From assembly GCF_017591425.1 (NCBI RefSeq), contig NW_024466409.1, positions 1,178,001 to 1,242,000 on the forward strand: 64,000 nt of DNA. Direction: 5' to 3'. Each line of letters starts with the position of its first letter. Position 1 is the first letter of the stretch. Made by a program: the position numbers and the translations under genes. This document shows positions 21,430 through 32,725 of the stretch, one piece after another. The notes under the pieces are model-generated. The model worked only from the letters and a program-made list of their open reading frames with translations. It had not been told where the DNA came from and ran no database searches. The DNA is from Ochotona curzoniae (taxonomy: Eukaryota > Chordata > Mammalia > Lagomorpha > Ochotonidae).

Positions 21430-24400
21430 ACAGAATTTAGGTTCGGCCAGGAGGCTGGGGTGACAGGAGCCCTTTGCAGTGTGGCAGCTGCACAGGGTGC
21501 CTGAGCCGGATCAAATCCTATGCTTGGGACTTGGCCACGTGGTGACTGAGTCCTAGGCATCTCCAGTTAGAGAGATTTCTTCCCTCAGGATAAGTACACT
21601 ATGAGGGAATCTTGGGAACTAGATTAAGCATCTGACTCAGCCCCGCCACCACCATCTTGCGGCAGGAAGAGTCTGTGCAGTGTTTGGCTGGGAGGCTGGG
21701 GTGACAGGAGCCCTTTGCAGTGTGGCAGCTGCTAAGGGTGCCCGAGCCAGGTCAGACCCAATGCTTGCGACTCGGCCCCAAAACACCATCATCACATGGC
21801 TGTGGGTGTCCAGTGTGCTCATTTGGTGCGAGGCTCTGCCTGCTGGCTGCCTGGCGGGGAGCTCTAGGGTTTTTAGGGTATGTAATTGCTACCTAGGAAC
21901 ATCCATGGATAAGGCCAGTGTCAGTGTAGGTGAGGGATCAATTCTGTGTGATTCCCAGTGATGAGGTCACAGAACTTGCTTGCAAGTATGGGGATTGAGA
22001 TCTGACGGTTTGGAGGGGAGAGTCCATAAGAGCTATTTGAGCCAGACTGATTCACAAGCTCACATGGGAATCCTGAGATGGGCTGTTAACATAGAGCATC
22101 ACTGACTGCCACACACCAGCCCACATGAAAGCTATGGTTGGGAGTCTGTCTAGCAGGGTTAGGTACCAGTACCTGACTGAGTGGTGAAACAGGGCATAGG
22201 TTACACTTGGTAGGGTCAAGACATTAACAAACATGTGAGAGAATCAGATCCAGGGATATATTCTGTGGTGGAAGAGCGGGCCCAACCCTGTGGAAATGCA
22301 AATCCCACTGGTTAGCTCAAGAGTTGGGGTGGGATGGGCTGAGAAAAGTGTGACCATGGAACCTGCCATCACTTACGAATAAAGGAATTGACAACAGTCT
22401 GGGCAGATCAAGGCAGCAGCACCCGAATGTGCATCCTAAAACAGGATGTGGGGTGGGCCAAGCTGCAACTGGAACGGAGATGACTGGGCAGAGCTACGTA
22501 AACCTTAACTCACAAGGAAGAACAGAAGTCAGAATGGGGCACAGGTTATGCTGAACGAGGCTCTTACACTGACTGGTCTGCATGAGCCAGGGGTACTAGG
22601 CCACAACATCGAAGGCAAAGGCTGAGACAGGTGAGGGGCTAAACCAAATGACAGAGTAACCACTGGCATGCACGTTATCTAGGGCAGGGAATAGGCCCAG
22701 ATGGGGAGATATGAGAGTACACCCTTGCTGGGATGGGGTTCCCACTGGTGAGCGGGGGTGGGGGGACTGGAGTGGGGATTGCATTCTGGTCTGGATATAG
22801 CTGCAGTCTCCGTTGGCACAAGTGTGGACTGAGCCTAGGTGACTGAGCCGGGCTAGACTCCAGCACCATCTGGTGCTCTGGAGAATGAGGGTAGATTTAG
22901 GATGGACTAGGCTAGGTCTCTGCCCCTACTGAGCCATGTGTGAGCAGTGTCTGGGTATGGACAAGCCTTGGCTGGGCTGAAACATCCAACAGTAAGAACT
23001 GGAATGGGTTGAAGGCCAGTCAGGAAAGGCCACTGTTACTGCCAGGACAGGAGGTTGACTAAGTAGGGTTGACCCATGGACCCATTGGTATGCGCAAGAT
23101 CTGGCACAGGGAGGGGTTCTGATGGAGGAGCCATCTGACTGTTGGGACATAGTCCCTGTAGGTCAGCACAAGAACCACAATAGGAAGCAGCACAGATCAG
23201 GCCAGGGAAAGGTAATCACCAGCATACCTTTGGCATAGGTTGGGGGACAGACCATGCTGAATCAGTTCACATCATCTGCTGGCAAATCCGAGCACCAGAA
23301 CAGAGTGTGGGTCATGCCAGTTTCAGTCACAACACATACCTTTGCACATTAAGGATGGGATTGGATGCCTGCTGGGCTGGGCTAGGCTGTAACTCTCACC
23401 AACATCAGCTGGAATTGGGGGTGAGCCGGGTCAGGCCAGGCTACAACACCCACTGGCAAATGCTGAGATGAGGTGGGCCATACCAGACTTGGTCGCAGCA
23501 CCCAAACAGCACACATGAGAACCAGGGAGGGAGAGAGCAAAGCTTGTAGGGGGAATGTGGAGGGCTCCCCTGCTGGACAGCCACTCCCACTGGAGAGCAT
23601 GAGTTGGGATGGGGGCAGACCAGACCAGACAGTGCTACAACACCTGTGGGCTTCATGTGAGCTGGATCAGGGTAAAGCCAGGCTGGGCTGACTGTTCCTA
23701 CTGCTGCAAGCATAAATCAGAGTGGGTGAGGGTTGGTTGGGCTTTGCTGCAGCATCAGGTAGCAGACGTTGGCATTGGGGGCTAATTCTGTCAAGTTAAA
23801 CTGCAGAACCACCTGGAGAGTGCATAATCTGGGAGTAGCCTAGAAGGGCAATAGTGGGCTCCTCCCTCTTTTGTTATCACTCCCACTGGGGAGCATAGAA
23901 ACCTGGATTGGGGCGGGGCAGTGGGCTAGACATAACAGCACCTGAAGTGTGTCGTGGGTTGGGTAGTAGGGCTGGTTGGGTTGAACTAGGCTTCAATGCC
24001 CACTGACATGTATGAGAGCTAAATGGGATGTGGGACAGACTGGATAAGTCTGAGGTACATACTGGCAAGCATGGGAATCAGGGTAGGGAGCAGGCCTGGT
24101 AGGTCTGTGGGGAGCCACCCCAACTAGGCTGCAGCTCCCACTGGTTTGTGGGAAGGCTGAGTATGAAGTGGGCAGGATCGGGCAGGCCAACAGTATCCAT
24201 TGGTTTGCGTGGAAGGCAGGGCTGGACACAGAACTGACCCAGCAATTGCAACCACTAGCATATGCATAATCTGATTGGGGTGACGCACTGTGCTGGACCC
24301 TGTACTGGCAAGCACACACAAGAGTCAGTACTGGAATCACCTCAGATGAAGTTTTTTGGGGATCCCTCCAATTGCACTGCTGATCTCAGAATCCCAACCA

Positions 24401-24908
24401 TGAAGAGAATTGCAGGTTCCATAGTCTGAACATGGAGTGCAAATGTCAAAGCTGAGCCTCTTCAGAGGCTCAGATGGAGCAGTGGACAGCATATCCAGGT
24501 ACACATGGAGGATATGGCAGTCCATTGGAACCTGCAGAGGACACTTGGTACCACAACAGAGGACGAAGGACAGAACAAATCGATCATCTACCCCAGCTGG
24601 GTGTTGGCAGTGAAAATTGGGCAAATGGAGACTACAAATTGAACTATGTCAGCCAGTGAATTCTGAAGAGGTTTCATCGTGTTTGGATGGTGAGACTGGC
24701 AGCAATTCAGAACTGTTGAACTGTCAAAGCCACTTGAGCAGGACCCTCGGTGGGAGGCTGGGTGGGTCTTCTCCCTTTGTTTCTCCCCTTACCTAGATAC
24801 AGAAAAAAAAATGATGTTAGTGTGGAAACAATGGTCTTACCCATTTTCCTGTAACCCTTGACCCTTTGTGCCCTAATCAACTATGTAAAGTTTATTAAAA
24901 AAAAAGAT
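21430..24908 (+). mobile_element. GC-rich tandem-repeat retroposon, copy IV (most complete)
   Basis: The best full-length candidate, about 3.5 kb. Order: two 5' units of about 241 bp in tandem (starts 21450 and 21691); a semi-unique part, 21830-22270, also present in copy VII; an array of degenerate units of about 60-70 bp with 'cccactggca' cores and G-rich spacers, about 22270-24330; the unique 3' domain, about 24330-24880; and 'aactatgtaaagtttatt' plus an A tail to 24908. All three frames on both strands are interrupted, and the short open stretches reflect the near-60-bp unit. I infer a non-autonomous, polyadenylated retroposon with a 5' promoter-like region; the family name is not known to me. 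Confidence 0.75.
21450..21830 (+). repeat. Tandem 5' units (about 241 bp) of copy IV
   Basis: The block 'ggctggggtgacaggagccc' occurs at about 21453 and again at about 21694, each followed by 'tttgcagtgtggcagctg' and a related continuation. The second unit is truncated into the body of the element. The arrangement resembles the tandem promoter monomers of rodent L1 5' UTRs. Confidence 0.8.
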
Positions 24909-24957
24909 CTAAAGATAATTTTAGTTTGGTGCAGAGAAATACACCTGTAAGGATCCT

Positions 24958-25277
24958 CTTTTTTAAAAGTTTATTTGAAAGGTAGAGTTACATAAAAGAG
25001 AGTGATAGATCTCTTCCCAGTGCTGGCTTAGTCCCCAAATGGTTGCAACAGTTGGAGCTGGGCCAGACTGAAATTAGGAGCCAAAAATCAGAAGCTTCAT
25101 CCAGGTATCTCTCATTGGTGGTAGGGACCCAAATACTTGTGCCATCTGCTGCTGCTTTCCAAGATTTGTTACCAGGAATTTAAACTGGAAGTGTTGCAGC
25201 TTGGTCACAAATTGTACCCAATGAAATGTGGGCATTGTAGGCAGTGGCTTAGCCTGCTGTGTAACAGGGCTGGGTCC
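24958..25277 (-). mobile_element. CSINE, diverged
   Basis: Reverse-oriented CSINE: AT-rich start, GA-rich block, 'ggttgcaacagttggagctg', a degenerate 'ccaggtatctctcattgg' and a diverged head near 25277. Old. Confidence 0.75.
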
Positions 25278-25335
25278 CAGAGGACCCCTTGTGAGCATGA
25301 ATTTATTCATTTTTTTGCACCAGAATAAAAATTAT

Positions 25336-25650
25336 TAAAAGATTTTAAATCTTTATTTAAAAGGCAGATTTACATAGAAGAGAGAGAGAGAGAGAGAGAT
25401 ATCTTCCATCTGCTGATTCCCTTTCCAAATGCCTGCAATGGCCAGAGCTGGACTGATCCAAACCCAGGGGCTTCTTTCAGGTCTCCTACATGGGTGCAGA
25501 GGTTCAAGCACTCAAGCCATCTCCATTACTTCCCCAAAGGCATTAGCTGGGAGCTGGATGAGAAGTGGAGAAGCCTGGACTAAAACTGGCACCTATAGGG
25601 GGTGTGCCTTAGGAGGAGGATTAGCTTGCTGTGCCATCGTGCCAGCCCCA
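25336..25650 (-). mobile_element. CSINE with GA microsatellite
   Basis: Reverse-oriented CSINE with a pure GA run at about 25381-25398 in the GA-rich block, then 'tttcaggtctcctacatggg' and the terminal 'gccatcgtgccagcccc'. Confidence 0.85.
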
Positions 25651-26555
25651 GGATAAGCTTGTTTTTTAAATTCCATCTTTAGGAATACTTTTTTTCTAAG
25701 TTTTGTTCAAGGCATTTCCATTATTCTTCTGACATTTTGTCATTCTAAGAAGTTTCAGAAAAAAATTCTTTAAGTGAGCACAGAGCATGAGACACCACTG
25801 GGCTGTAGAAACTACAGATATGAACAGGGTCTGTTTGCCAGAGACCTGCTCTGGCTGACTTGAGAGCTTGCAAAGGATGCGTGGATCAGTGAGACGATAA
25901 GAAGAGAAGAGATATGAGGGAGAGGCAGAGGAGGCTTGGACCATTGCGGCATGATGCTCATAATGGACAACTCAGAAAAGTTGTCTTCTTTATTTATACA
26001 CAAATCATCACAAGCTTTTGCACAACATCCAATTGTTTCATTTTTACTTCATTACAAAAGAATGATTAAAAATCAATCTTAAAAACATTATCATTATTTT
26101 ACTTTAGAGAAAATATTTTCAGCAAGCTATTACTAATTCAAACCTGCAGTCACCTGGCAAAAGCCAGGAACTCCACGAATGGCAGCGCATGAGGTTACAT
26201 AGTGACAAGTGGTTTGCTTATATTCAAAATCAATTTTTACTAAACACAAACTAACTAATATTGCTTAAAATACTAAGAATACAGAGTTAAAAGATCATAG
26301 ATGAAAGGAATGTATAAAAGCATATAACACAGATTCTTTGCTAAATCTTTTAATCAAATCAGGCATAAATTACCATCATCTTCACCTAGTGCTGATTCAA
26401 CTGTTTTTTGTTCTTAGTGTTGATTTAATTGTTTTTTGATCTTTTGTTAAAGGGCAGTAAAAGGGATCAAGTGATCTACAAACAGAGGATCCTTACAAGA
26501 AACTTTCTTTTATCTTTATAAACTGTTTTCTTTTCCTAAATATAAGTGCAAATAT
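25651..26555. other. Unassigned non-coding sequence
   Basis: AT-rich; only short frames with no protein similarity that I recognise. No RNA gene or clear young repeat seen. Confidence 0.5.
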
Positions 26556-26569
26556 AAGGTTGAGATTTT

Positions 26570-26903
26570 TTTTTTTTTTAAGATTTATTTTTATTATTTT
26601 TTCATTGGAAAGGCGGATATACAGAGAGGAGAGACAGAGAGGAAGATCTTCCGTCCGATGATTCACTCCCCAAGTGAGCGCAACGGGCCGATACTATGCC
26701 AATCCGAAGCCAGGAGCCTCTTCCTGGTCTCCCGCGCGGGTGCAGGTTCCCAAAGCCTTGGGCCGTCCTCGACTGCTTTCCCAGGCCACAGGCAGGGAGC
26801 TGGAAGGGAAGCGGGGCTGCCGGGATTAGAACCGGCGCCCATATGGGATCCCGGGCGTGCAAGGCGAGGACCTTTTAACCACTTGCGCCACCGCGCCGGG
26901 CCC
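26570..26903 (-). mobile_element. Young CSINE with 14-bp target-site duplication
   Basis: Near-intact reverse-oriented copy from the T-rich tail through 'gaggaagatcttccgtccga' to the head 'gcgccaccgcgccgggcc'. A perfect direct repeat, aaggttgagatttt, flanks it at 26556-26569 and 26904-26917. It retains CpGs ('ccgcgccggg', 'cccgcgcggg'), indicating recent insertion. The head corresponds to the tRNA-derived Pol III promoter region. Confidence 0.95.
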
Positions 26904-26917
26904 AAGGTTGAGATTTT

Positions 26918-27810
26918 AAGCCATTTTTTGGGGGTTCACATTTGTTTGCCTTTAGAAGATGTCCCACATGCTTTCTGCTTTCTGTGGTGAGAAACTAAAA
27001 TGTGTCATATCATGTGTTGTAACGGTTCGAGGCGCATGGTAAATAAACTCTTTGTACCTCCATCATTGCCATCTGTTCCAAGACATTATCAAGCCATTTC
27101 TTAAGGAAAACATTACTTATACTAGGCAAACTTCAGGGCAAAAGTGGACATATAACAGGATGTTTGGAGACATTGTGGGCTCAATTGTACTATTGTATAC
27201 TTTTAGCTGTGTGTCATAGCCTTACATCGCTAAAGATGTTTTTATCATAACATGATTGATCAATTTGAGATGTTATACCAGTTGCAGGAATCACTTCACA
27301 TTAGCAGAAAAACAACAACAACACCCCCAGGAGAATTCTATGAAACATCAGAGAGGTGATTGAGTGTTATACAATGGGGTGAGGCAGCAATGAGGTGACC
27401 AGAGACACTCTGCCGGGCCTTGCCACGCAGCCAGAAACTCCTCGTAGCCTTGCTAACCGGGGAGCAGTGCTCATCACATACCCATGCCATCGGACCCAAC
27501 TGCATGGCTCCCTACATCTGTTGACCTCTTCTGTCACATATTTCTGAGAGGTAAAATGCAAAAATAGATCCTATTTCTCAATTTTCCTTTGTATTGGGAG
27601 ACACAGTATGATTAAGCAATAATCGGGATAGGAGACAAGCAGAAGTGATGGAACCAGTTCCTGGGTCATTTCAAAGGATAGAATCTTCCTGTTTCCTTGG
27701 GGTAGAATCATGATGTATCATGGAGCATTGTGAGAACTCTCAAGAGGATGGCCCATTTGGGAACAGACATTTGAAGACACCTGATATCTAATGCCTAGGA
27801 GTCTCCAGTT
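26918..27810. other. Unassigned non-coding sequence
   Basis: No convincing exon, RNA gene or transposon seen. Confidence 0.45.
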
Positions 27811-27814
27811 CAGG

Positions 27815-28215
27815 TTTTTTTTTGTTTTTTTGTTTTTTTTTTTTTTTTGTGTGTGTGTTTAAGCTGTTACAAGAGTTTCTTCAGAACAACCGAAACCTAC
27901 ATCTGACAAACAGGGAATGTGTGTGCCCACAAGCTGTGCCCTGGAAGAGTTGCAGCTTCTCCTCCTGCCTGGGAGTTTTCTCTTGCAGCTGCAGCTCTTG
28001 CCATGCTCTCTGTAGCAGCTGCTGCTTCCCTTGGTCTTTGATCCTTGTGGTGGAAATAGTGTTTCGTGATGGCTTGCCTGAGGGTGCTTGACTATTGCCG
28101 CTTCCCTGAACCTTGCCCTTCTTGTATGTAGTGTCTTGAAGGAATACTGCCGAGTTATCTCAGATGTGTCCTTCTGTTTCCACAGTGAGGCATTTCATGT
28201 ACTTGAAGCAGAATA
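27815..28215 (-). pseudogene. Possible processed retrocopy, unidentified
   Basis: A T-rich run interrupted by G and a short GT tract at 27815-27860 would be a poly-A tail on the minus strand, followed upstream by a Gln/Leu/Arg-rich open stretch ('QQLLQRAWQELQLQEKTPRQ', about 27920-28060). That looks like a fragment of a basic coiled-coil protein. Parent gene not recognised, and no AATAAA is obvious. Confidence 0.35.
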
Positions 28216-28566
28216 ATCTTGGAAAGCAAATAAGAAATATTGTGTTTACATCAGCCACATTCTGGAAAGCAAAGTGTATGTCAATGACACTCCTTCAATG
28301 AATACCAGAATTAGTTTCTTTTGATGAAGCATATTTGAATAGGGCAATTATGTACAAAATATAGAAGAGGCATCAGAAGTGGTTAAACTCTGGTTAGACT
28401 CCATTCCAAAACTTAGTCATTGATATTTTCAGTGCCCAGTTTTCAGAAAGAAAGAACAAAAACAAAAAATAAATAAACAAAAAACCCCTAACTTAACATG
28501 TTTTGTCATTTCCTGAAGGAAATTCCATGGCCTTTGCATACAACACCTCAGGGAGAAGTCCCAAGA

Positions 28567-28870
28567 TTTGAATTTATTCATTTGAATGGAGATAGAGATA
28601 GAGAAGAGAGAGAAAAAGAGAGAGAGAGAAGAGAGAGAGATCCTAAGTATTTGCTGTTTTACTGTTATAATGTTTATAATAGCTAAGGCTGAAGCCAGAA
28701 GTTAAGAACTTAATAGAATTTGCTAATCAATTGTAGGTCTCTAACTAATTGGTTCTTCATCTACTGTCTCCCGGAGTGTGTATTACTGGGAATGGAAAAT
28801 TAGGACTGCAACCAGAACTCTACTCCAATCACTTCACATTGGACATGGGCATTTAAAGTACCATCTTCAC
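28567..28870 (-). mobile_element. Probable heavily decayed CSINE
   Basis: Starts 'gatttgaatttattcatttg' then a GA-rich tract (28585-28640), like the 3' end and GA block of a reverse-oriented CSINE. The remainder is diverged and carries an AT-rich insertion. Tentative. Confidence 0.4.
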
Positions 28871-29129
28871 ACTATGCTGAGAGTATGTTCCAAAGGTGTG
28901 AATTTAGAGGGACAGTGTGACTGGCTTTCGCTATATATCAGTTACTGATAAATGCCTTTGCCTTTTTTCTATATCTCTGTCCAGAGGGAGCACTTTAAGT
29001 TTCAAACAGGGATATGAGCCTGACAGGGACTTAGCCCTTGGAGATTGTTCTCGCAAGTGTGGGCCCTCTTACCCACTTGCTTATCCATTTCTGCACTGTC
29101 TCCCTCCACCCTGAGCAGAGCCATCAAGG

Positions 29130-29627
29130 ATGACAAACACCCAAAACAGTAGTATTTTGTCTGTGAGTGACTGCTTACCCACTGTCAAAGAACCCCAGTG
29201 GGTGAGGGGGTGACTGGGAGCCTCTGTCGCAGCTCTAACACATTAAGGACAAGAAGCTCATTGTGGCCCCAAGACCTCTGTGTGAATACACAAAAACTCA
29301 GGTCATCCACTTCCAGTATGAGGTCACTGAAGCAAAAATCTCTTGTTGGCCTGCAGTCCTGTCCAATTAGAGCCTGTTTGTGGAAATCACAGATGGTTCA
29401 TTAGTTAATGAGAGCCAACCAGGATTGCTAGCTCTGCTTGAGTTTGCTGAAGAGATGATGGAAGTGAACTAGATCTTCATCTGCTTTGGGAAGGACTGGC
29501 AAGACTCAGATCCACTCCTGAAAATCTTCAGCATCTTGGGCTGTGAGATTATATGCGTGTAAGCCATCCTTGTGTCTCCTCTCAGCCAGATGTCCCTCTG
29601 GACTGGAATTTGCCTAATGAGGACTAA
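29130..29627 (+). pseudogene. OAZ2: Ornithine decarboxylase antizyme 2 processed pseudogene
   Basis: The parent is an ODC inhibitor that needs +1 ribosomal frameshifting. An ATG at 29130 opens a stretch reading 'MTNTQNSSILSVSDC', close to the OAZ2 N-terminus. A central block (about 29290-29410) reads like the antizyme 'HFQYEVTEAK' and 'SLFVEITDGSL' region, and 29411-29545 gives 'GLLALLEFAEEMMEVN', stop, 'IFICFGKDWQDSDPLLKIFS', 'ILGCEI'. The end, 'PLDWNLPNED' plus TAA at 29625-29627, matches the antizyme 2 C-terminus. The stretch that would hold the frameshift site appears deleted (between about 29180 and 29215), and there are in-frame stops, a frameshift near 29555 and a small deletion near the C-terminus. 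No introns are present, so it is a retrocopy. Untranslated parts may extend to about 28980 and to beyond 29640. Confidence 0.88.
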
Positions 29628-29879
29628 TAATCATAGAGGGTACTTCACTCAAGAGTCACAGTGGGGGTGGGGAGGGGGGAGTAGACGTTAGGTAGCCCTG
29701 GGAGAGAATGGAGGGCTCCTCACTGTCTTGAAAGGACACTGAGGATCCTGGGGCGTGGGGTTCAGGGCTCGAATTGTCTGTTGTGTTCTCAAGAGTTGAC
29801 ATATTGAAATTGTCTTCCATTAGAGTAGTATAAATATTATTCATGTATAATAACCAAAAGTAAATGAAGATGCTTATGA

Positions 29880-30272
29880 ATTGATCAAAAAATGGTTGAC
29901 ATAGGTTGACATTAACATAGGTTAATAACACCATCATAGGGGAGGAAATAGATAAATGATGAAAGAATTTGTTGGCAGGACACAGGGAATATATAATGTG
30001 GCAGCAGAGGAAATGGAAGTTGATCCGGGTTAGGTTGAAGATGTAGATGGAGAAGGCATTTTTGTGCATGCCGAAGCCCAGGACACCAAGCAAGGCCACT
30101 TTTTCTGCCACCCAACCAGGCAATGATGTAGGTCACTGAGTCTATGAGCAGAGTCTCCAGCTCACACATTTGACCAACAATTTTACAAGCTGCATCCATT
30201 GGTGTTCTATCAACTAAACCAGAATGACTGAATTTGTGCTTGGGATTCCTTCATTGGTGCCCCAGGGGACAC
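29880..30272 (-). pseudogene. MRGPR pseudogene B (truncated after TM3)
   Basis: Reads from the exon lead-in (about 30272) to about 29880. After a frameshift near TM1 it shows 'FGMHKNAFSIYIFNL', equivalent to residues 58-72 of the intact receptor, then 'FLCCHIIYSL' (TM2) and a weak TM3 match. TM4 to the C-terminus are absent, and the OAZ2 retrocopy and unrelated sequence follow. The ATG is lost or shifted relative to pseudogene C, and the splice acceptor AG appears changed to TG. Aligned to pseudogene C, the 'attgttg' to 'gactca' part (30085-30165) is clearly homologous. Non-functional as a receptor. Confidence 0.85.
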
Positions 30273-31647
30273 AAACAAGACTTGAGGGCTGGTTGCATGA
30301 TCTGTGAGTCTCAAAGCCACGCTGCTAGGGAGAATTCCAATTTCTGTGCTACACAAGATGGACATAGAAGCTTACAGAAATAACATAAATAACCTATCAA
30401 GAGCTGTAAATGCTTGATTTTCTTTACTGTAACACATGTTCTCTAAAAGATGTGGAAATGATCGATGGTCCAGGCACCCTCCTTCAGTGGTCTAGAATCA
30501 TAGGTCCCATTATTTTCATATTTTGGGCCAGAAATTCTCTTTCAGATGCAGAAATTCAACAAGACACAGAGATGATCATGACATCCCCAGGTCTAAGAGC
30601 AGTCCAACCAAAGAAGAGTGATAAATTGCTTTGTGGTGTTGAAGTGGAGGTTAACAGGTATGCAGTGGGCCAAGGTACTAAGGTCAGGCAAGATTGGTTT
30701 AGCAGTAATATATTGACACAGGCTTGTTTTGCTGAAGAGTAGCATTTCTAAGGAAGTGACTGGCCCACTGAGGCTGGTTGAAAACAAAGAGAAGAGCCAC
30801 AGAGCTTTAACCTCACAGAGAATGGCCTGTGAATGGCTGTGCAACAGTGAACAGTAGTCTTGGAGAGCTTTGTCTCAGCAGCAGCAGTGAGATAACTGGG
30901 AGGATATTTATATATTTTTGGTGGTATGATTGAGTACGGAGATAGCAACCGTAGTGTCTTATAAGACTTGTGGTTGACCATAACTAGCCAGACAGGAAGT
31001 TTTTTGGGTTGGAGTGAGGTAGGTCTTGTTCTGAGAAGAAGTGTGTTATACATTCTTGTAAGAGAGGCCTCAGAAGAAGAAAAAATTTAGCTGAACACAC
31101 ATCTTATTTTGCGTTCATATAGGACAAAATCCCTTTTCCTTAATGTTGGTGAACTTTTGTTAGCACAGGTGTAAGGATCGCAAGGCCCAGTGAACTTGTC
31201 ATGTCTCAGATGGTCAGCTTTTGGAGACAGGAGTATGTTTTATTTTCCTGCTTCCTAACTCTGTGCATGGGGATGCCGTGTTCTCAGAATTTAGTCAACA
31301 AGTGAAGACATAAGAGGAGCATAACTATCATGGATGATTTAGATGAGAATGAAAATAACAATTAAAACCCATTGGAAGCATTAGAGTGCATTTGTGATAC
31401 GGTGAAGGAAATTTTATCCACCATCCTTTGTGGGAGCTGCTCTGTGCTATTTAGAACAAATGTCTATGCAAATAATTGTAATTGACCATTGAAGTGAGGA
31501 GTCATCATGGCTTTGCAGAATACCTAGGAATTTTTCTTTCTTTCTTTTTTTTTACTAGTGTAAAATATTGGGTAGAATTTGGGTTTGAGCAGCAATAAAG
31601 GTGGAGGGAGTAGGTAAAGATGAAGTTTGACCATCTCTGAAAAGAGG
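30273..31647. other. Flank of MRGPR unit B
   Basis: No gene. 30280-30400 aligns with 52510-52610 and 10580-10690. About 31170-31260 ('gttagcacaggtgtaaggat' onwards) aligns with 52895-53000. 31380-31535 aligns with 55738-55895. This shows unit B retains the ancestral upstream flank. Confidence 0.6.
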
Positions 31648-31952
31648 TATTTGGGAGCCAGCACTATGGCATAGTAGGCATAACCAGCATCCAACATGGG
31701 TACTGGCTGTTCTACTTCTGATCCAACTTCCTGCTTATCATTTAAGAAAGCAGCAGAGAATGGCTCAAGTCCTTGGGCTCCATACCCATGTGGGAGAGCT
31801 GGAAGAAGTTCCTGGTTCCTGGCTTTAGATTGGTTCAGCTCTGGCCATTACAGCCTTTTGGCAAGTGAATCAGTGGATGGAAGACCTCTCTTTCCTTGTT
31901 TCTCCTTTTTTCTGCATCTCTGTCTCCCAAATAAAAAAAAAATCTTTATAGG
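31648..31952 (+). mobile_element. CSINE, diverged, sense orientation
   Basis: Sense-strand CSINE from 'gggagccagcactatggcat' to an 'aaataaaaaaaaaatcttta' tail. It lies inside the unit B flank and is absent at the matching place in unit C (about 55985), so it post-dates that duplication. Confidence 0.85.
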
Positions 31953-32424
31953 CAAAGAGTGAGAGGCTACTGAAAGATATGCTGTGTGTCATGTGTAATA
32001 TGAGCTACTCCTCTCTCCTGCACCCAATGTATATCAGTAGAATTTCCTTTGCTGATGAAAGCTGTTTTTGAGAGGAGACTGTTTAGGGAGGCATTCGTAT
32101 ATAAGTATATAATAGAAGTCAGTCCTTGTCATATAAAAAGAGAAGTTTGTGCAAATGTCTCTGTAGGAAGAGGACTAGCTCACATCTGTGAGATTAATAG
32201 CAGATGATCAACAGTTGACCAGGTGGTCTAGTTTGATTGTCTCAAGAGTCTGTGTGGTGAGAATTAATATTTTTTCTCATTTTGTAGATGATGTAACTGA
32301 AGCATGAAAATGATAGGATTTGCTCCTAATCTCAAGCAATTTGGATAAGAAAGGGCAGAACTACATAGAGTCTGCCATTGAGTTTGGTCCTCTGAGCCAC
32401 CAACAGTACATGTGAATTATTATT
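31953..32424. other. Flank of MRGPR unit B (continued)
   Basis: Aligns with 56030-56340 and 20180-20480 (shared 'tttcctttgctgatg' and 'gaattaatattttt/gaattactattttt' blocks). Interrupted on its right by the ERV. Confidence 0.6.
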
Positions 32425-32725
32425 ATGGAGATGAGGCTGAGAAGATGATATTAATCAAGTTCCAAAGCCTTTATTCCTGTGTGTCCTTATCTTTATGCTT
32501 TCATACCTGTGTGCCTCTGTGGCAATTGATGATGTGCTAATCAATGGGCTTGCCTACTTTGCTGGTTGCCCAAAACCTTGTTACATAAAAACTCCATATC
32601 ACTTCTGTGTACAAGTTCATATAAGAAGTTGGAGGACATGATTGGGAGCAGATACCTCTTTGCTTGTCTGAATCCAGACCAAGTTTTCCAGGGGATTGAA
32701 CTCCTGAATGATGCATTTGAAATGG
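32425..32725 (+). repeat. 5' LTR of the ERV (approximate limits)
   Basis: Direct-repeat partner of 36540-36955, shorter by roughly 110 bp because of a gap near its 3' half. The divergence between the LTRs by eye is high, so the provirus is old. Confidence 0.6.

Noticed and set aside
13834..24340. Many open frames of 60-115 codons in the GC-rich regions, with repeated 'HTSG.CSLVGV'-like or 'HQWELQPS'-like strings, suggesting a repetitive protein gene
   Set aside because: The tandem unit is close to 60 bp, a multiple of three, so the same frame recurs by chance. Frames are not conserved between copies, and start and stop positions differ.
29656..29880. Continuation of the pseudogene B open frame into a Ser/Pro-rich C-terminal tail
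   Set aside because: The tail does not resemble any MRGPR C-terminus. It more likely represents the retrocopy 3' UTR or unrelated DNA read by chance.
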